A stretch of 19,037 nt of DNA. Origin: Thermobaculum sp042408415 (lineage in GTDB: Bacteria > Chloroflexota > Chloroflexia > Thermobaculales > Thermobaculaceae). The notes under the pieces were generated by a model. The model was not told the DNA's origin. It made no database searches and saw only the letters and a program-made list of their open reading frames with translations. The stretch's first letter is position 1; each line of letters starts with the position of its first letter. Of the stretch, positions 1 to 5,647 are shown piece after piece. Where the stretch lies: NCBI GenBank assembly GCA_042408415.1, contig JBHORE010000114.1, forward strand, positions 1-19,037. The letters run 5' to 3'. Position numbers and translations under genes: made by a program.

Positions 1-12
1 AACTCCCGACCC

Positions 13-18
13 TATAAT
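13..18 (+). promoter_or_regulatory. -10 element of a leaderless methyltransferase gene
   Basis: A perfect TATAAT hexamer ends five bases before the ATG at 24. A transcript starting about seven bases downstream of the hexamer would begin at the start codon, and there is no ribosome binding site. The -35 element would lie outside the window. Confidence 0.6.
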
Positions 19-23
19 ATCCT

Positions 24-785
24 ATGCAAGTAAGATGGGATGCTAAGGCATATGACGATCAGCTGGCCTTTGTGTCAGCGCTGGCTACAGATCTAGTAGA
101 ACTACTTGCCCCCTCCCCAGGAGAGCGCGTGCTCGACCTGGGATGCGGCACAGGCGACCTAGCAGAACAAATCGCTCGTCGGGGGGCTGAGGTCGTGGGA
201 ATAGACATCTCCCCAGAGATGATCACCATGGCCCGCAGCAAGTACCCCCACATCACTTTCGAGGTGGCCGATGCCGAAAACTATCACACAGAGCACGAGT
301 TCGATGCGGTGTTCTCCAACGCAGCGCTACACTGGATGCGCAGGCCACGCAGGGTGCTACAGGTCGTGAGGGCATCGCTCCGTCCGGGAGGGCGGTTCGT
401 GGCGGAGTTCGGAGGTAAGGGCAACGTGCGCTCGATCTACGAGGCGCTGCGTCAGGCACTCGCAGCGCTAGGCATAGACGCTGAGGATAGGAATCCCTGG
501 TACTATCCGTCGCTGGCAGAGTACGCGTCTCTGCTAGAGGAGTTTGGCTTTAGGGTGGTGTACGCCGCCCACTTCGATCGACCCACACCGCTGCCAGGCG
601 GGGAGCAAGGCATAGATAACTGGCTAGCTACATTCGCCCAACCATTCCTACGCGACCTCTCCCCAGAGAGTGTTGAGGGTGTTGTTGCAGAGGTCAAGGC
701 ACTCCTTAGACCCCAGCTTTACAGGAACGGCTTGTGGATAGCCGATTACAAGCGCCTGCGTCTAGCAGCCTTGCTTGAGCTGTAG
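24..785 (+). CDS. class I SAM-dependent methyltransferase
   Basis: This 253-residue protein is a Rossmann-fold methyltransferase that transfers a methyl group from S-adenosylmethionine to an unknown, probably small, substrate in the cytoplasm. Motif I (VLDLGCGTGD, residues 36-45) is intact, an acidic residue follows in GIDIS (59-63), and FSNAALHWM (97-105) is the motif IV/post-I region typical of the trans-aconitate methyltransferase/Methyltransf_11 group. RASLRPGGRF follows as the usual motif VI loop. The C-terminal third (DNWLATFAQPF and onward) resembles Tam-like proteins, but I would not assign trans-aconitate as substrate. The ATG is chosen because TATAAT ends only five bases upstream, so the mRNA is probably leaderless. 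The gene stands alone and converges on soxR with eight bases between the stop codons. Confidence 0.85.
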   Translation: MQVRWDAKAYDDQLAFVSALATDLVELLAPSPGERVLDLGCGTGDLAEQIARRGAEVVGIDISPEMITMARSKYPHITFEVADAENYHTEHEFDAVFSNAALHWMRRPRRVLQVVRASLRPGGRFVAEFGGKGNVRSIYEALRQALAALGIDAEDRNPWYYPSLAEYASLLEEFGFRVVYAAHFDRPTPLPGGEQGIDNWLATFAQPFLRDLSPESVEGVVAEVKALLRPQLYRNGLWIADYKRLRLAALLEL

Positions 786-793
786 CTACAGGC

Positions 794-1267
794 CTACTCG
801 ATCTCAGGGCGGTCGTCTCCAAGCCAATACCTTGGACCTGGGCCATGGGAGGCCAAGACATCGCCAGGGTTGAGTATCTTGCAGCGATCGAGCGAGAGAC
901 AGCCACAGCCTATGCACTCCGTGAGGCCCACCCTAAGCCTCTCCAGCTCAGCTATTCGCTCCTCTACCCGGCGCTGCCAGATCTCCGAGAGCCTATTCCA
1001 ATCCTCGCCGGTGGGGACTCTATCTTTGGGCAGCTTGTCCAGTTCTCGCTTGATCTCCTCCAACGTAAACCCCAAACGTTGGGCAAACAGGATGAAGGCC
1101 ACACGCCTAGCGGTTGCCCGCTGGAACCTCCTGTGACCTGAGGAGTTGCGCACAGACCAAATCAATCCCCGCTCCTCATAGAAGCGCAGCGCAGAGGGTG
1201 CAACCCCTGTACGCCTAGCCAGCTCGCTGATGGTGATCATGTCGTGTGTATCGGGCATATGGCTCAT
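794..1267 (-). CDS. soxR: redox-sensitive [2Fe-2S] MerR-family regulator SoxR
   Basis: The 157-residue product (154 in E. coli) is a MerR-family dimeric activator that senses redox-cycling compounds, superoxide or NO through a [2Fe-2S] cluster. The N-terminal winged helix is clear (ISELARRTGVAPSALRFYEE, residues 13-32, and GHRRF at 44-48), followed by a dimerisation helix. The cluster ligands are C118, C121, C123 and C129 in the diagnostic C-x2-C-x-C-x5-C arrangement (CIGCGCLSLDRC), then NPGD as in known SoxR. The ATG at 1267 is preferred because a TTGAAG-17-TATCAT promoter places the transcription start at or next to it. ATGs at 1258 and 1240 are alternatives, and the frame stays open farther upstream without a good start. 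Its -35 overlaps a SoxR box, so autoregulation is likely. The divergent genes encode ABC permeases. Confidence 0.93.
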   Translation of the reverse strand: MSHMPDTHDMITISELARRTGVAPSALRFYEERGLIWSVRNSSGHRRFQRATARRVAFILFAQRLGFTLEEIKRELDKLPKDRVPTGEDWNRLSEIWQRRVEERIAELERLRVGLTECIGCGCLSLDRCKILNPGDVLASHGPGPRYWLGDDRPEIE

Positions 1268-1273
1268 GCCGAA

Positions 1274-1302
1274 ATGATAACAGCAGATCGCCTTGACTTC
1301 AA
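1274..1302 (-). promoter_or_regulatory. soxR promoter, leaderless
   Basis: On the minus strand TTGAAG (1302-1297), a 17-base spacer and TATCAT (1279-1274) are followed after six bases by the ATG at 1267. This predicts transcription starting at the start codon; no Shine-Dalgarno sequence is present. The -35 hexamer lies inside the SoxR-box palindrome, so bound SoxR could repress or tune its own gene. Confidence 0.6.
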
Positions 1303-1323
1303 GTGCACTTGAACTTGTATCAT
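1293..1323 (+). promoter_or_regulatory. SoxR box in a 19-bp-spacer promoter
   Basis: A perfect 16-bp palindrome TTCAAGTGCACTTGAA (1298-1313) shares the TCAAGTnnACTTGA core of the E. coli soxS SoxR site. It lies mostly between TTGACT (1293-1298) and TATCAT (1318-1323), which are 19 bases apart. That long spacer is the hallmark of promoters that MerR-family proteins activate by DNA distortion. The promoter faces the permease genes starting at 1482. The dyad centre is about 2.5 bases off the spacer centre. Activation by SoxR is inferred. Confidence 0.75.
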
Positions 1324-1357
1324 TCTCACCTAGACCAAAGGCTAGAGAAGCAGGCGC

Positions 1358-1386
1358 TTGACTCATGGAAGCAAAAAGTGTATAGA
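1358..1386 (+). promoter_or_regulatory. second promoter ahead of the permease operon
   Basis: TTGACT (1358-1363), a 17-base spacer and TATAGA (1381-1386) form a good housekeeping promoter with a start near 1393, giving an untranslated leader of about 90 bases before the TTG start at 1482. It lies downstream of the SoxR-type promoter and is overlapped by inverted repeats. Confidence 0.6.
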
Positions 1387-1414
1387 ATATAGATTCTAAC
1401 TGTATGGTAGAATC
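1383..1414. repeat. TAGAATC inverted-repeat cluster, operator-like
   Basis: Three copies of one heptamer-like motif alternate in orientation: TAGAAT (1383-1388), GATTCTA (1392-1398) and TAGAATC (1408-1414). The last two form a perfect 7-bp inverted repeat with a 9-base spacer; the first two form a 6-bp dyad with a 4-base spacer over the -10 region. The position suits a repressor site or a leader hairpin. The regulator is unknown. Confidence 0.5.
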
Positions 1415-1481
1415 AAAATTTTTGCTTGGAACAAAGATATACCAACAATACATTTCGCATTGCATGTAGAGGAGGTTGTAG

Positions 1482-2435
1482 TTGACTCTTGGAAGGGGAC
1501 TCCTGGGTTACATCCTCAGAAGGCTGTTCTGGGGAGTGCTCGCCCTCTGGTTGACCATCACCCTCACGTTCTTCGCCCTAGGTATAACTTTCAGGCTAGC
1601 AAGCGGCAGCTCGCTGCTTGATGTGTTGAGGGGAGAGGTGCCTTCCGTAGGCCCCGGTGGGGGAGGATCAAGCTATGAGCTTCAGGGATCGCCCCTACGT
1701 CAATACCTATCTTTTCTTTGGGGCACATTGCATCTAGACTGGGGGGAGTCCGTCTCGCAGGGAGCTCCCGTGAGGCAGGTACTGTTGGAGCGTTTCCCCG
1801 TCACCGGAAAGATAGGGCTGATCTCCTTCCTGCTGGCGGTTGTGCTAGGCATACCATTGGGCATCTACGCTGCAGTGCGAGGAGGGCTAGTGGACTTCGC
1901 TATCTCCTGGACGTCGGCCTTCGTCTACAGCTTCCCTTCGCCGGTGCTGATGACGCTCCTGTTAGCGCTCTCGGTGTACACGATCGGCATATTCCCGGTG
2001 GGGATGACCGGCGCCGACTGGAGGGGGTACCTATTGCCCTGCCTGGTGCTCGGGCTAGGTGCAGGGGGGTACATCGCGCGGATAACCCGGACATCGGTGG
2101 CCGACGAGCTCGGCAAGGACTACGTGCGCACGGCGCGCGCCAAAGGACTACGTACGCTTGTGATCTATCGCAGGCACGTACTAAAGAACGCGCTAGCGCC
2201 CGTGCTGGCAGCCCTAGGCCCCACTCTGGGACTACTCCTAGCAGGCTCATTCCCCGTGGAGTACGCCTACGAGATCTACGGCACGGGCAGGCTGCTACTG
2301 GACGGCTTCGCGCAGCAGGATTATCCGCTCATACTGGGCGGAGTGACGTTATATACGGTGCTGGTGATCGCTTCCAACCTGCTGGGAGAGGTCGGCGCAA
2401 GCCTCATAAACCCCAGATTGAGAGCAGGAGGTTAG
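1482..2435 (+). CDS. ABC transporter permease, DppB/OppB type
   Basis: This 317-residue inner-membrane protein is one half of the translocation pore of a peptide/nickel-type (PepT family) ABC importer. An N-terminal membrane anchor (residues about 10-35) is followed by an external loop, here with a glycine-rich stretch (GPGGGG), and then five membrane segments. The cytoplasmic EAA loop, which docks the ATPase, is DYVRTARAKGL followed by RRHVLKNALAPVL. The TTG start is chosen because GGAGGT (1471-1476) ends five bases before it. The next permease begins three bases after the stop, so the two are cotranslated. No substrate-binding protein or ATPase gene is nearby, so partners must be encoded elsewhere or the operon is a remnant. 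A SoxR-type promoter faces it. Confidence 0.9.
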   Translation: MTLGRGLLGYILRRLFWGVLALWLTITLTFFALGITFRLASGSSLLDVLRGEVPSVGPGGGGSSYELQGSPLRQYLSFLWGTLHLDWGESVSQGAPVRQVLLERFPVTGKIGLISFLLAVVLGIPLGIYAAVRGGLVDFAISWTSAFVYSFPSPVLMTLLLALSVYTIGIFPVGMTGADWRGYLLPCLVLGLGAGGYIARITRTSVADELGKDYVRTARAKGLRTLVIYRRHVLKNALAPVLAALGPTLGLLLAGSFPVEYAYEIYGTGRLLLDGFAQQDYPLILGGVTLYTVLVIASNLLGEVGASLINPRLRAGG

Positions 2436-2438
2436 ACG

Positions 2439-3458
2439 TTGGCTGGAAGTACAACACTTGAGGCCCTCGAGCAGCAGTCACTGCCTAAGGCCCCAAGAAG
2501 GCGATGGTACTTGGTGGCCCTTCGAGATCCTTCCTTCATGATCGGGTTGGTGATCCTGTTAGTCCTAGGGGGAGTGGGGCTTATGGCTCCCAGGATCGCC
2601 CCGTACGACCCCCCGCGTACGAGCGACGGTGTGTACTTCCTCAACCTCTTGGCGCCGGTACACGCCCCACCCTTCTGGGCCAAGCCCGATGAGATAGACT
2701 TCCAGCGCGTCAGCATCGACAACCCGCCACCGACACCCTATGATCCCCGCTTCCCGTTGGGCACGGACAGTGAGCGCAGGGATATGCTGAGCCTCCTGGT
2801 GTACGGCACTCGCTATAGCCTCTTCATAGGGTTGTTGGCCGTGCTGCTGATCTCCCTTGTGGGAGTGGCCATGGGCACCTTAGCTGGCTGGCGTAGGGGG
2901 AAGGTTGAGAATATAGTGCTGTGGATAGCAGACACTGCGGAATCTATCCCATCGTTCCTTGCTTGTGCGTTGTTCGCGGCGGTCGTCTCGGATTGGCTAG
3001 GGAGAATGCTGTCGCACGTTGGCCTGTATATGGATGCCATCCCGCCTGTAGCGGTTTCCCTCTCATGTGTGGGGTGGGCCTCGGTTGCACGTATGGTGCG
3101 CGTGCAGGTTATAAACATCGGCGAGAGCGAGTGGGTGGAAGCCGCTAGAGCGCTGGGCGTGCCATCCAAGAGGCTAATACTGAGGCACGTCCTGCCGTTC
3201 GTGCTGGGACCCGCGATAGTCGTAGGTACATCCCAGCTGCCAACGATCCTCATCATAGATGGATTGTTGGGCGCGGTGGGCATAGGGCAGAGACCACCCT
3301 CGATCACTTTGGGACACATGATCTTTCAGGAGTTTCCCTCCACCGTCGCCGCGCCCTTGTTCATCCTTATGCCCACCGCCCTGCTGATCGCGATATCTCT
3401 GGCAGCCACCGCACTGTCAAACGGCATCCAGCGCCTGCTCTCCCCCGAGATCAGGTAG
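2439..3458 (+). CDS. ABC transporter permease, DppC/OppC type
   Basis: The 339-residue product is the second pore subunit of the same peptide/nickel-type ABC transporter. After the first membrane segment (LVILLVLGGVGLMAPRIAPYD) comes the characteristic external segment ending FPLGTDSERRDMLSLLVYGTRYS, the DppC signature (usual form GTDxLGRDxxSR), here with an insertion of about 40 residues rich in proline and aromatics. The EAA loop is WVEAARALGVPSKRLILRHV, and it is followed by the usual final membrane segments. The TTG start has GGAGG (2427-2431) seven bases upstream, overlapping the end of the upstream permease gene. No ATPase gene follows: the next gene is a nitroreductase with its own promoter. 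Confidence 0.9.
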   Translation: MAGSTTLEALEQQSLPKAPRRRWYLVALRDPSFMIGLVILLVLGGVGLMAPRIAPYDPPRTSDGVYFLNLLAPVHAPPFWAKPDEIDFQRVSIDNPPPTPYDPRFPLGTDSERRDMLSLLVYGTRYSLFIGLLAVLLISLVGVAMGTLAGWRRGKVENIVLWIADTAESIPSFLACALFAAVVSDWLGRMLSHVGLYMDAIPPVAVSLSCVGWASVARMVRVQVINIGESEWVEAARALGVPSKRLILRHVLPFVLGPAIVVGTSQLPTILIIDGLLGAVGIGQRPPSITLGHMIFQEFPSTVAAPLFILMPTALLIAISLAATALSNGIQRLLSPEIR

Positions 3459-3463
3459 TCCTT

Positions 3464-3520
3464 TCTTGCCTAAGCTTACACAATATATTAGAATTTATTT
3501 AATCAAATAATTAGGCAAGA
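3464..3520. repeat. 10-bp inverted repeat around the nitroreductase promoter
   Basis: TCTTGCCTAA (3464-3473) and TTAGGCAAGA (3511-3520) are perfect inverted copies with 37 AT-rich bases between them. The left arm covers the -35 of the promoter; the right arm lies just downstream of the predicted transcription start. The layout suits two operator half-sites or a long-loop leader hairpin. Confidence 0.5.
3466..3494 (+). promoter_or_regulatory. nitroreductase promoter
   Basis: TTGCCT (3466-3471), a 17-base spacer and TAGAAT (3489-3494) predict a start near 3501 and a leader of about 40 bases. The -35 lies within the left arm of the flanking inverted repeat. Confidence 0.55.
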
Positions 3521-3541
3521 CTAAAATATCTGGAGGGCCAA

Positions 3542-4150
3542 ATGGCGGTAGATCTGGAGAGACGGGCGCAGGGATCCGAAGCCGATGGGATATTGGAGTT
3601 CATCAAGAGTAGACGAAGTGTAGGCAAAGTAGCGCAGGACAAACCCCCCAGGGAGCTCATAGAGAAGGTGCTAGAAGCAGCCGTGTGGGCGCCCAACCAT
3701 CACCTCACGCAACCCTGGAGGTTCTTCGTCCTGGCGGGCAGAGCAAGAGAGCAGCTTGGCGAGGCGATGGCGGCTGCCGACAAGCGCCTGCACCCAGATT
3801 CCCCCGAGGTCGTGCTCGACAGAACCAGGGCCAAACCCCTTCGGGCTCCTGTCATAGTGGTGGTAGCGGTCGAGCCAAGTCAGGACCCCAAGGTGCCGGA
3901 GATAGAAGAGGTGGAGGCTGGCGCGGCGGCGGTACAGAACATGCTGCTGGCAGCCCACGCGTTGGGACTGGGCGCTATGTGGCGCACTGGAGATGCTGCC
4001 TATGCGGACGAGGTGAAGGCCTTCTTGGGGTTGAATCCCAAAGCCCATATCCTGGGGTTCGTCTATTTAGGTTACCCTGCCATATCGCCCCCACCGCAGT
4101 CGCGTACTCCCGCCAGGGAACTCACCAGCTGGTTGGGTTGGGAGGAATAA
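3542..4150 (+). CDS. nitroreductase-family FMN oxidoreductase (YdjA-like)
   Basis: This 202-residue protein belongs to the nitroreductase family: FMN-dependent homodimers that reduce nitro groups, quinones or other acceptors with NAD(P)H. The family start is seen in FIKSRRSVGKVAQDKPP (FMN phosphate contacts from the RRS arginines) and in AAVWAPNHHLTQPWRFFV (residues about 45-62), which resembles the YdjA/YfkO group. QNMLLAAHALGLGAMWRTGD and ILGFVYLGYPA form the second FMN-contacting half, so the protein is complete. GGAGGG (3532-3537) ends four bases before the ATG. A promoter and an inverted repeat sit directly upstream. The neighbourhood with soxR hints at redox-stress chemistry, but no SoxR box precedes this gene and the substrate cannot be told. 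Confidence 0.87.
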   Translation: MAVDLERRAQGSEADGILEFIKSRRSVGKVAQDKPPRELIEKVLEAAVWAPNHHLTQPWRFFVLAGRAREQLGEAMAAADKRLHPDSPEVVLDRTRAKPLRAPVIVVVAVEPSQDPKVPEIEEVEAGAAAVQNMLLAAHALGLGAMWRTGDAAYADEVKAFLGLNPKAHILGFVYLGYPAISPPPQSRTPARELTSWLGWEE

Positions 4151-4160
4151 TCCAAGGTAG

Positions 4161-4189
4161 TTGACGTGTGGGCGCGCATCTTATATCCT
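4161..4189 (+). promoter_or_regulatory. promoter of the S53 peptidase gene
   Basis: TTGACG (4161-4166), a 17-base spacer and TATCCT (4184-4189) predict a start near 4196, giving a leader of about 50 bases to the ATG at 4247. The ATG at 4202 would then be only about six bases from the transcript end. Confidence 0.5.
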
Positions 4190-4246
4190 TAGTGCGTTCT
4201 GATGAAGGCTGGACTTGCAGCCTCTCGAAGCTTTGGAGGTAAGAAC

Positions 4247-5398
4247 ATGCGCGTCCGATACCTTATCCGCTTCCTCTCTGCGGTCGCCATCTCCCTGCTG
4301 GCCTTCTCAAGGACCAGCGCCGCGATCCCGGTGGGATGGGCACATCCCTACGTGATGGTCATCAACCATGCCAACGGGAGGGCTTACAGGGCTTGGAACA
4401 ACAAGCGACCCGGCAGGTACGCTACCAGTAGCCCCACCGGGCTATCCCCGTCAGTCATCAAGTCGGTATACAATTTCCCCACCAGCCCGACCGCGGGCGC
4501 CGGCAAGACGATCGCGATAGTCGACGCCTACGATGATCCCACGGCAGAGCAGGACCTGAACGTGTTCAGCTCGCAATACGGCCTGCCGTCGTGCAACACC
4601 GCCAACGGCTGCTTCAAGAAGGTGGATCAGAACGGCGGCACTCACTACCCCAGGAAGAATGCTGGTTGGGCTTTGGAGATCTCGCTCGACATCCAGTGGG
4701 CTCATGCTATAGCTCCCGGAGCCAAGATACTACTGGTGGAAGCCAACTCCAACCGCTTTGCTGATCTCCTGGCAGCAGAGGACTATGCCAAGACTCATGC
4801 CCAGTACGTGTCCAACTCCTGGGGAGGTAGCGAGTTCAGTGGAGAGAGTACCTACGACTACCACTTCTCGCAGCCAGGGGTCAGCTTCTTCGTATCCTCT
4901 GGCGACAACGGTGCCCCTGCTGAGTACCCGTCTTCCTCCCCAAACGTGATCTCCGTAGGCGGCACCAGCCTACACTTCGACAACAGCGGCAACTTCATGG
5001 GAGAAACGGGATGGTCGGGCAGCGGGGGTGGCTGCAGCCAGTACGAGGCCGCGACCTCTGCGCAGCGCAGCTTCGGAGATTACTCCCAAGTAAACTGCGG
5101 CGGGCAGAGGGCTACTCCAGATGTAGCGCTCGATGCTGACCCGACATCGGGAGTGTCAGTGTACGACAGCACACGCTACCAAGGGCAATCGGGATGGTTT
5201 ACGGTAGGCGGCACGAGCGCATCGGCGCCGATGTGGGCGGCGATCTCCGCGGACAGCGGCGCGGTGGTGGACTCCGCCCATGTCTACTCAGAATCCTCGA
5301 GCCGGTTCCGAGATATCACGAGTGGCAACAACGGATTCCCTTGCCTCGTAGGCTACGACTTGGTCACAGGGAGGGGCAGTGCGCTGGGCACTCCCTAG
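4247..5398 (+). CDS. secreted S53 (sedolisin) serine-carboxyl peptidase
   Basis: This 383-residue protein is an exported acid-active endopeptidase of family S53. The Sec signal peptide is clear (RVRYLIRF basic region, hydrophobic core, cleavage near SRTSA-AIP, residue about 25). The catalytic domain starts around residue 65. The Glu-Asp pair is E144 and D148 in WALEISLD, the oxyanion aspartate is D220 in SSGDNG, and the nucleophile is S324 in GGTSASAP. FRDITSG and GYDLVTGRGS near the C-terminus form the Ca2+ site. Classical sedolisins carry an N-terminal prodomain of roughly 180 residues; here only about 40 residues separate signal and catalytic domain. The start at 4247 is chosen because GGAGGT (4235-4240) lies six bases before it and the signal peptide starts there; an in-frame ATG at 4202 has no ribosome binding site. 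The gene is monocistronic. Confidence 0.88.
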   Translation: MRVRYLIRFLSAVAISLLAFSRTSAAIPVGWAHPYVMVINHANGRAYRAWNNKRPGRYATSSPTGLSPSVIKSVYNFPTSPTAGAGKTIAIVDAYDDPTAEQDLNVFSSQYGLPSCNTANGCFKKVDQNGGTHYPRKNAGWALEISLDIQWAHAIAPGAKILLVEANSNRFADLLAAEDYAKTHAQYVSNSWGGSEFSGESTYDYHFSQPGVSFFVSSGDNGAPAEYPSSSPNVISVGGTSLHFDNSGNFMGETGWSGSGGGCSQYEAATSAQRSFGDYSQVNCGGQRATPDVALDADPTSGVSVYDSTRYQGQSGWFTVGGTSASAPMWAAISADSGAVVDSAHVYSESSSRFRDITSGNNGFPCLVGYDLVTGRGSALGTP

Positions 5399-5459
5399 AT
5401 CGCTGCCCTGGCAGGACTGCACTGAATGTGCTAGTATTTGTTGGAATTAACCTTTTGCA

Positions 5460-5528
5460 CGTGTGGAGGTGCTAAGCTTCATGTCTGATTCGGACAGTAG
5501 TCCCCGTACTAAGCAGCCCTACCACACG
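5460..5528 (+). ncRNA. candidate cis-regulatory RNA domain in the mgtE leader
   Basis: The RNA can fold into a three-way junction closed by a long stem. CGTGTGG (5460-5466) pairs with CCACACG (5522-5528), continued by AGG with CCT (5467-5469, 5518-5520) and TGCT with AGCA (5470-5473, 5512-5515). Inside are hairpins TGTC/GACA (5482-5485, 5493-5496) and GTA/TAC (5497-5499, 5507-5509). It sits directly ahead of an antiterminator and terminator, as riboswitch aptamers do. It does not show the M-box (ykoK) conserved blocks or any other class I recognise. A short ORF overlaps it, so the sensor could be the ribosome rather than a ligand. Confidence 0.5.
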
Positions 5529-5552
5529 GCGCGTTCGGGCCCTGACCTGTAG
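5481..5552 (+). CDS. possible 23-codon leader peptide ahead of mgtE
   Basis: An ATG with GGAGGT (5465-5470) ten bases upstream opens a 23-codon frame reading MSDSDSSPRTKQPYHTARSG then PDL and a TAG. It is rich in Asp, Ser and Pro near its start. The frame covers the 3' strand of the closing stem and the 5' strand of the antiterminator, so translating ribosomes would change the leader fold. By analogy, the proline- and acid-containing MgtL peptide of Salmonella mgtA reports Mg2+ through ribosome stability; the sequence itself is not similar. It could also be a chance ORF within a ligand-sensing RNA. Confidence 0.4.
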   Translation: MSDSDSSPRTKQPYHTARSGPDL

Positions 5553-5598
5553 CTGAGTCTCTCACCTCGCAGGCGTTGACAAGCCCCGCGTCGTGTGG
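5522..5598 (+). promoter_or_regulatory. antiterminator pairing of the mgtE leader
   Basis: CCACACGGCGCG (5522-5533) can pair with CGCGTCGTGTGG (5587-5598): twelve continuous pairs, one of them G-U. The second strand takes the last four bases of the terminator's 5' arm plus its whole loop, and the first strand is the 3' side of the upstream junction's closing stem. The heptamer CGTGTGG occurs twice (5460-5466 and 5592-5598), so CCACACG must choose between the junction stem and the antiterminator. Confidence 0.6.
5558..5568 (+). promoter_or_regulatory. anti-Shine-Dalgarno segment of the mgtE leader
   Basis: TCTCTCACCTC is the exact 11-base complement of GAGGTGAGAGA at 5638-5648, which contains most of the mgtE ribosome binding site and the A of its ATG. 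It can also fold locally (TGAG 5554-5557 with CTCA 5561-5564). It may add translational control to read-through transcripts. Confidence 0.45.
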
Positions 5599-5612
5599 CG
5601 CGGGGCTTTTTG
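5582..5612 (+). terminator. intrinsic terminator upstream of mgtE
   Basis: AGCCCCGCG (5582-5590) and CGCGGGGCT (5599-5607) form a perfect 9-bp GC-rich stem with an 8-base loop, followed by TTTT. It could end transcription of the peptidase gene, but its lying between a structured leader and the mgtE ribosome binding site, with a matching antiterminator, points to attenuation. Confidence 0.85.
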
Positions 5613-5647
5613 GTGCCACAAGAGAATAACGCCCAGGGAGGTGAGAG

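Noticed and set aside
5460..5528. tRNA-like cloverleaf
   Set aside because: There is no TTCGA-type T-loop, no anticodon arm of correct size and no acceptor stem of tRNA geometry; the fold is a three-way junction.
5460..5610. M-box (ykoK) Mg2+ riboswitch ahead of mgtE
   Set aside because: The region is in the right place but lacks the conserved M-box blocks (GTTAGGTGAGGCT-like start, GCTGCTGCCC loop, TCGACATnAGGTG) and its sensing domain is much shorter.
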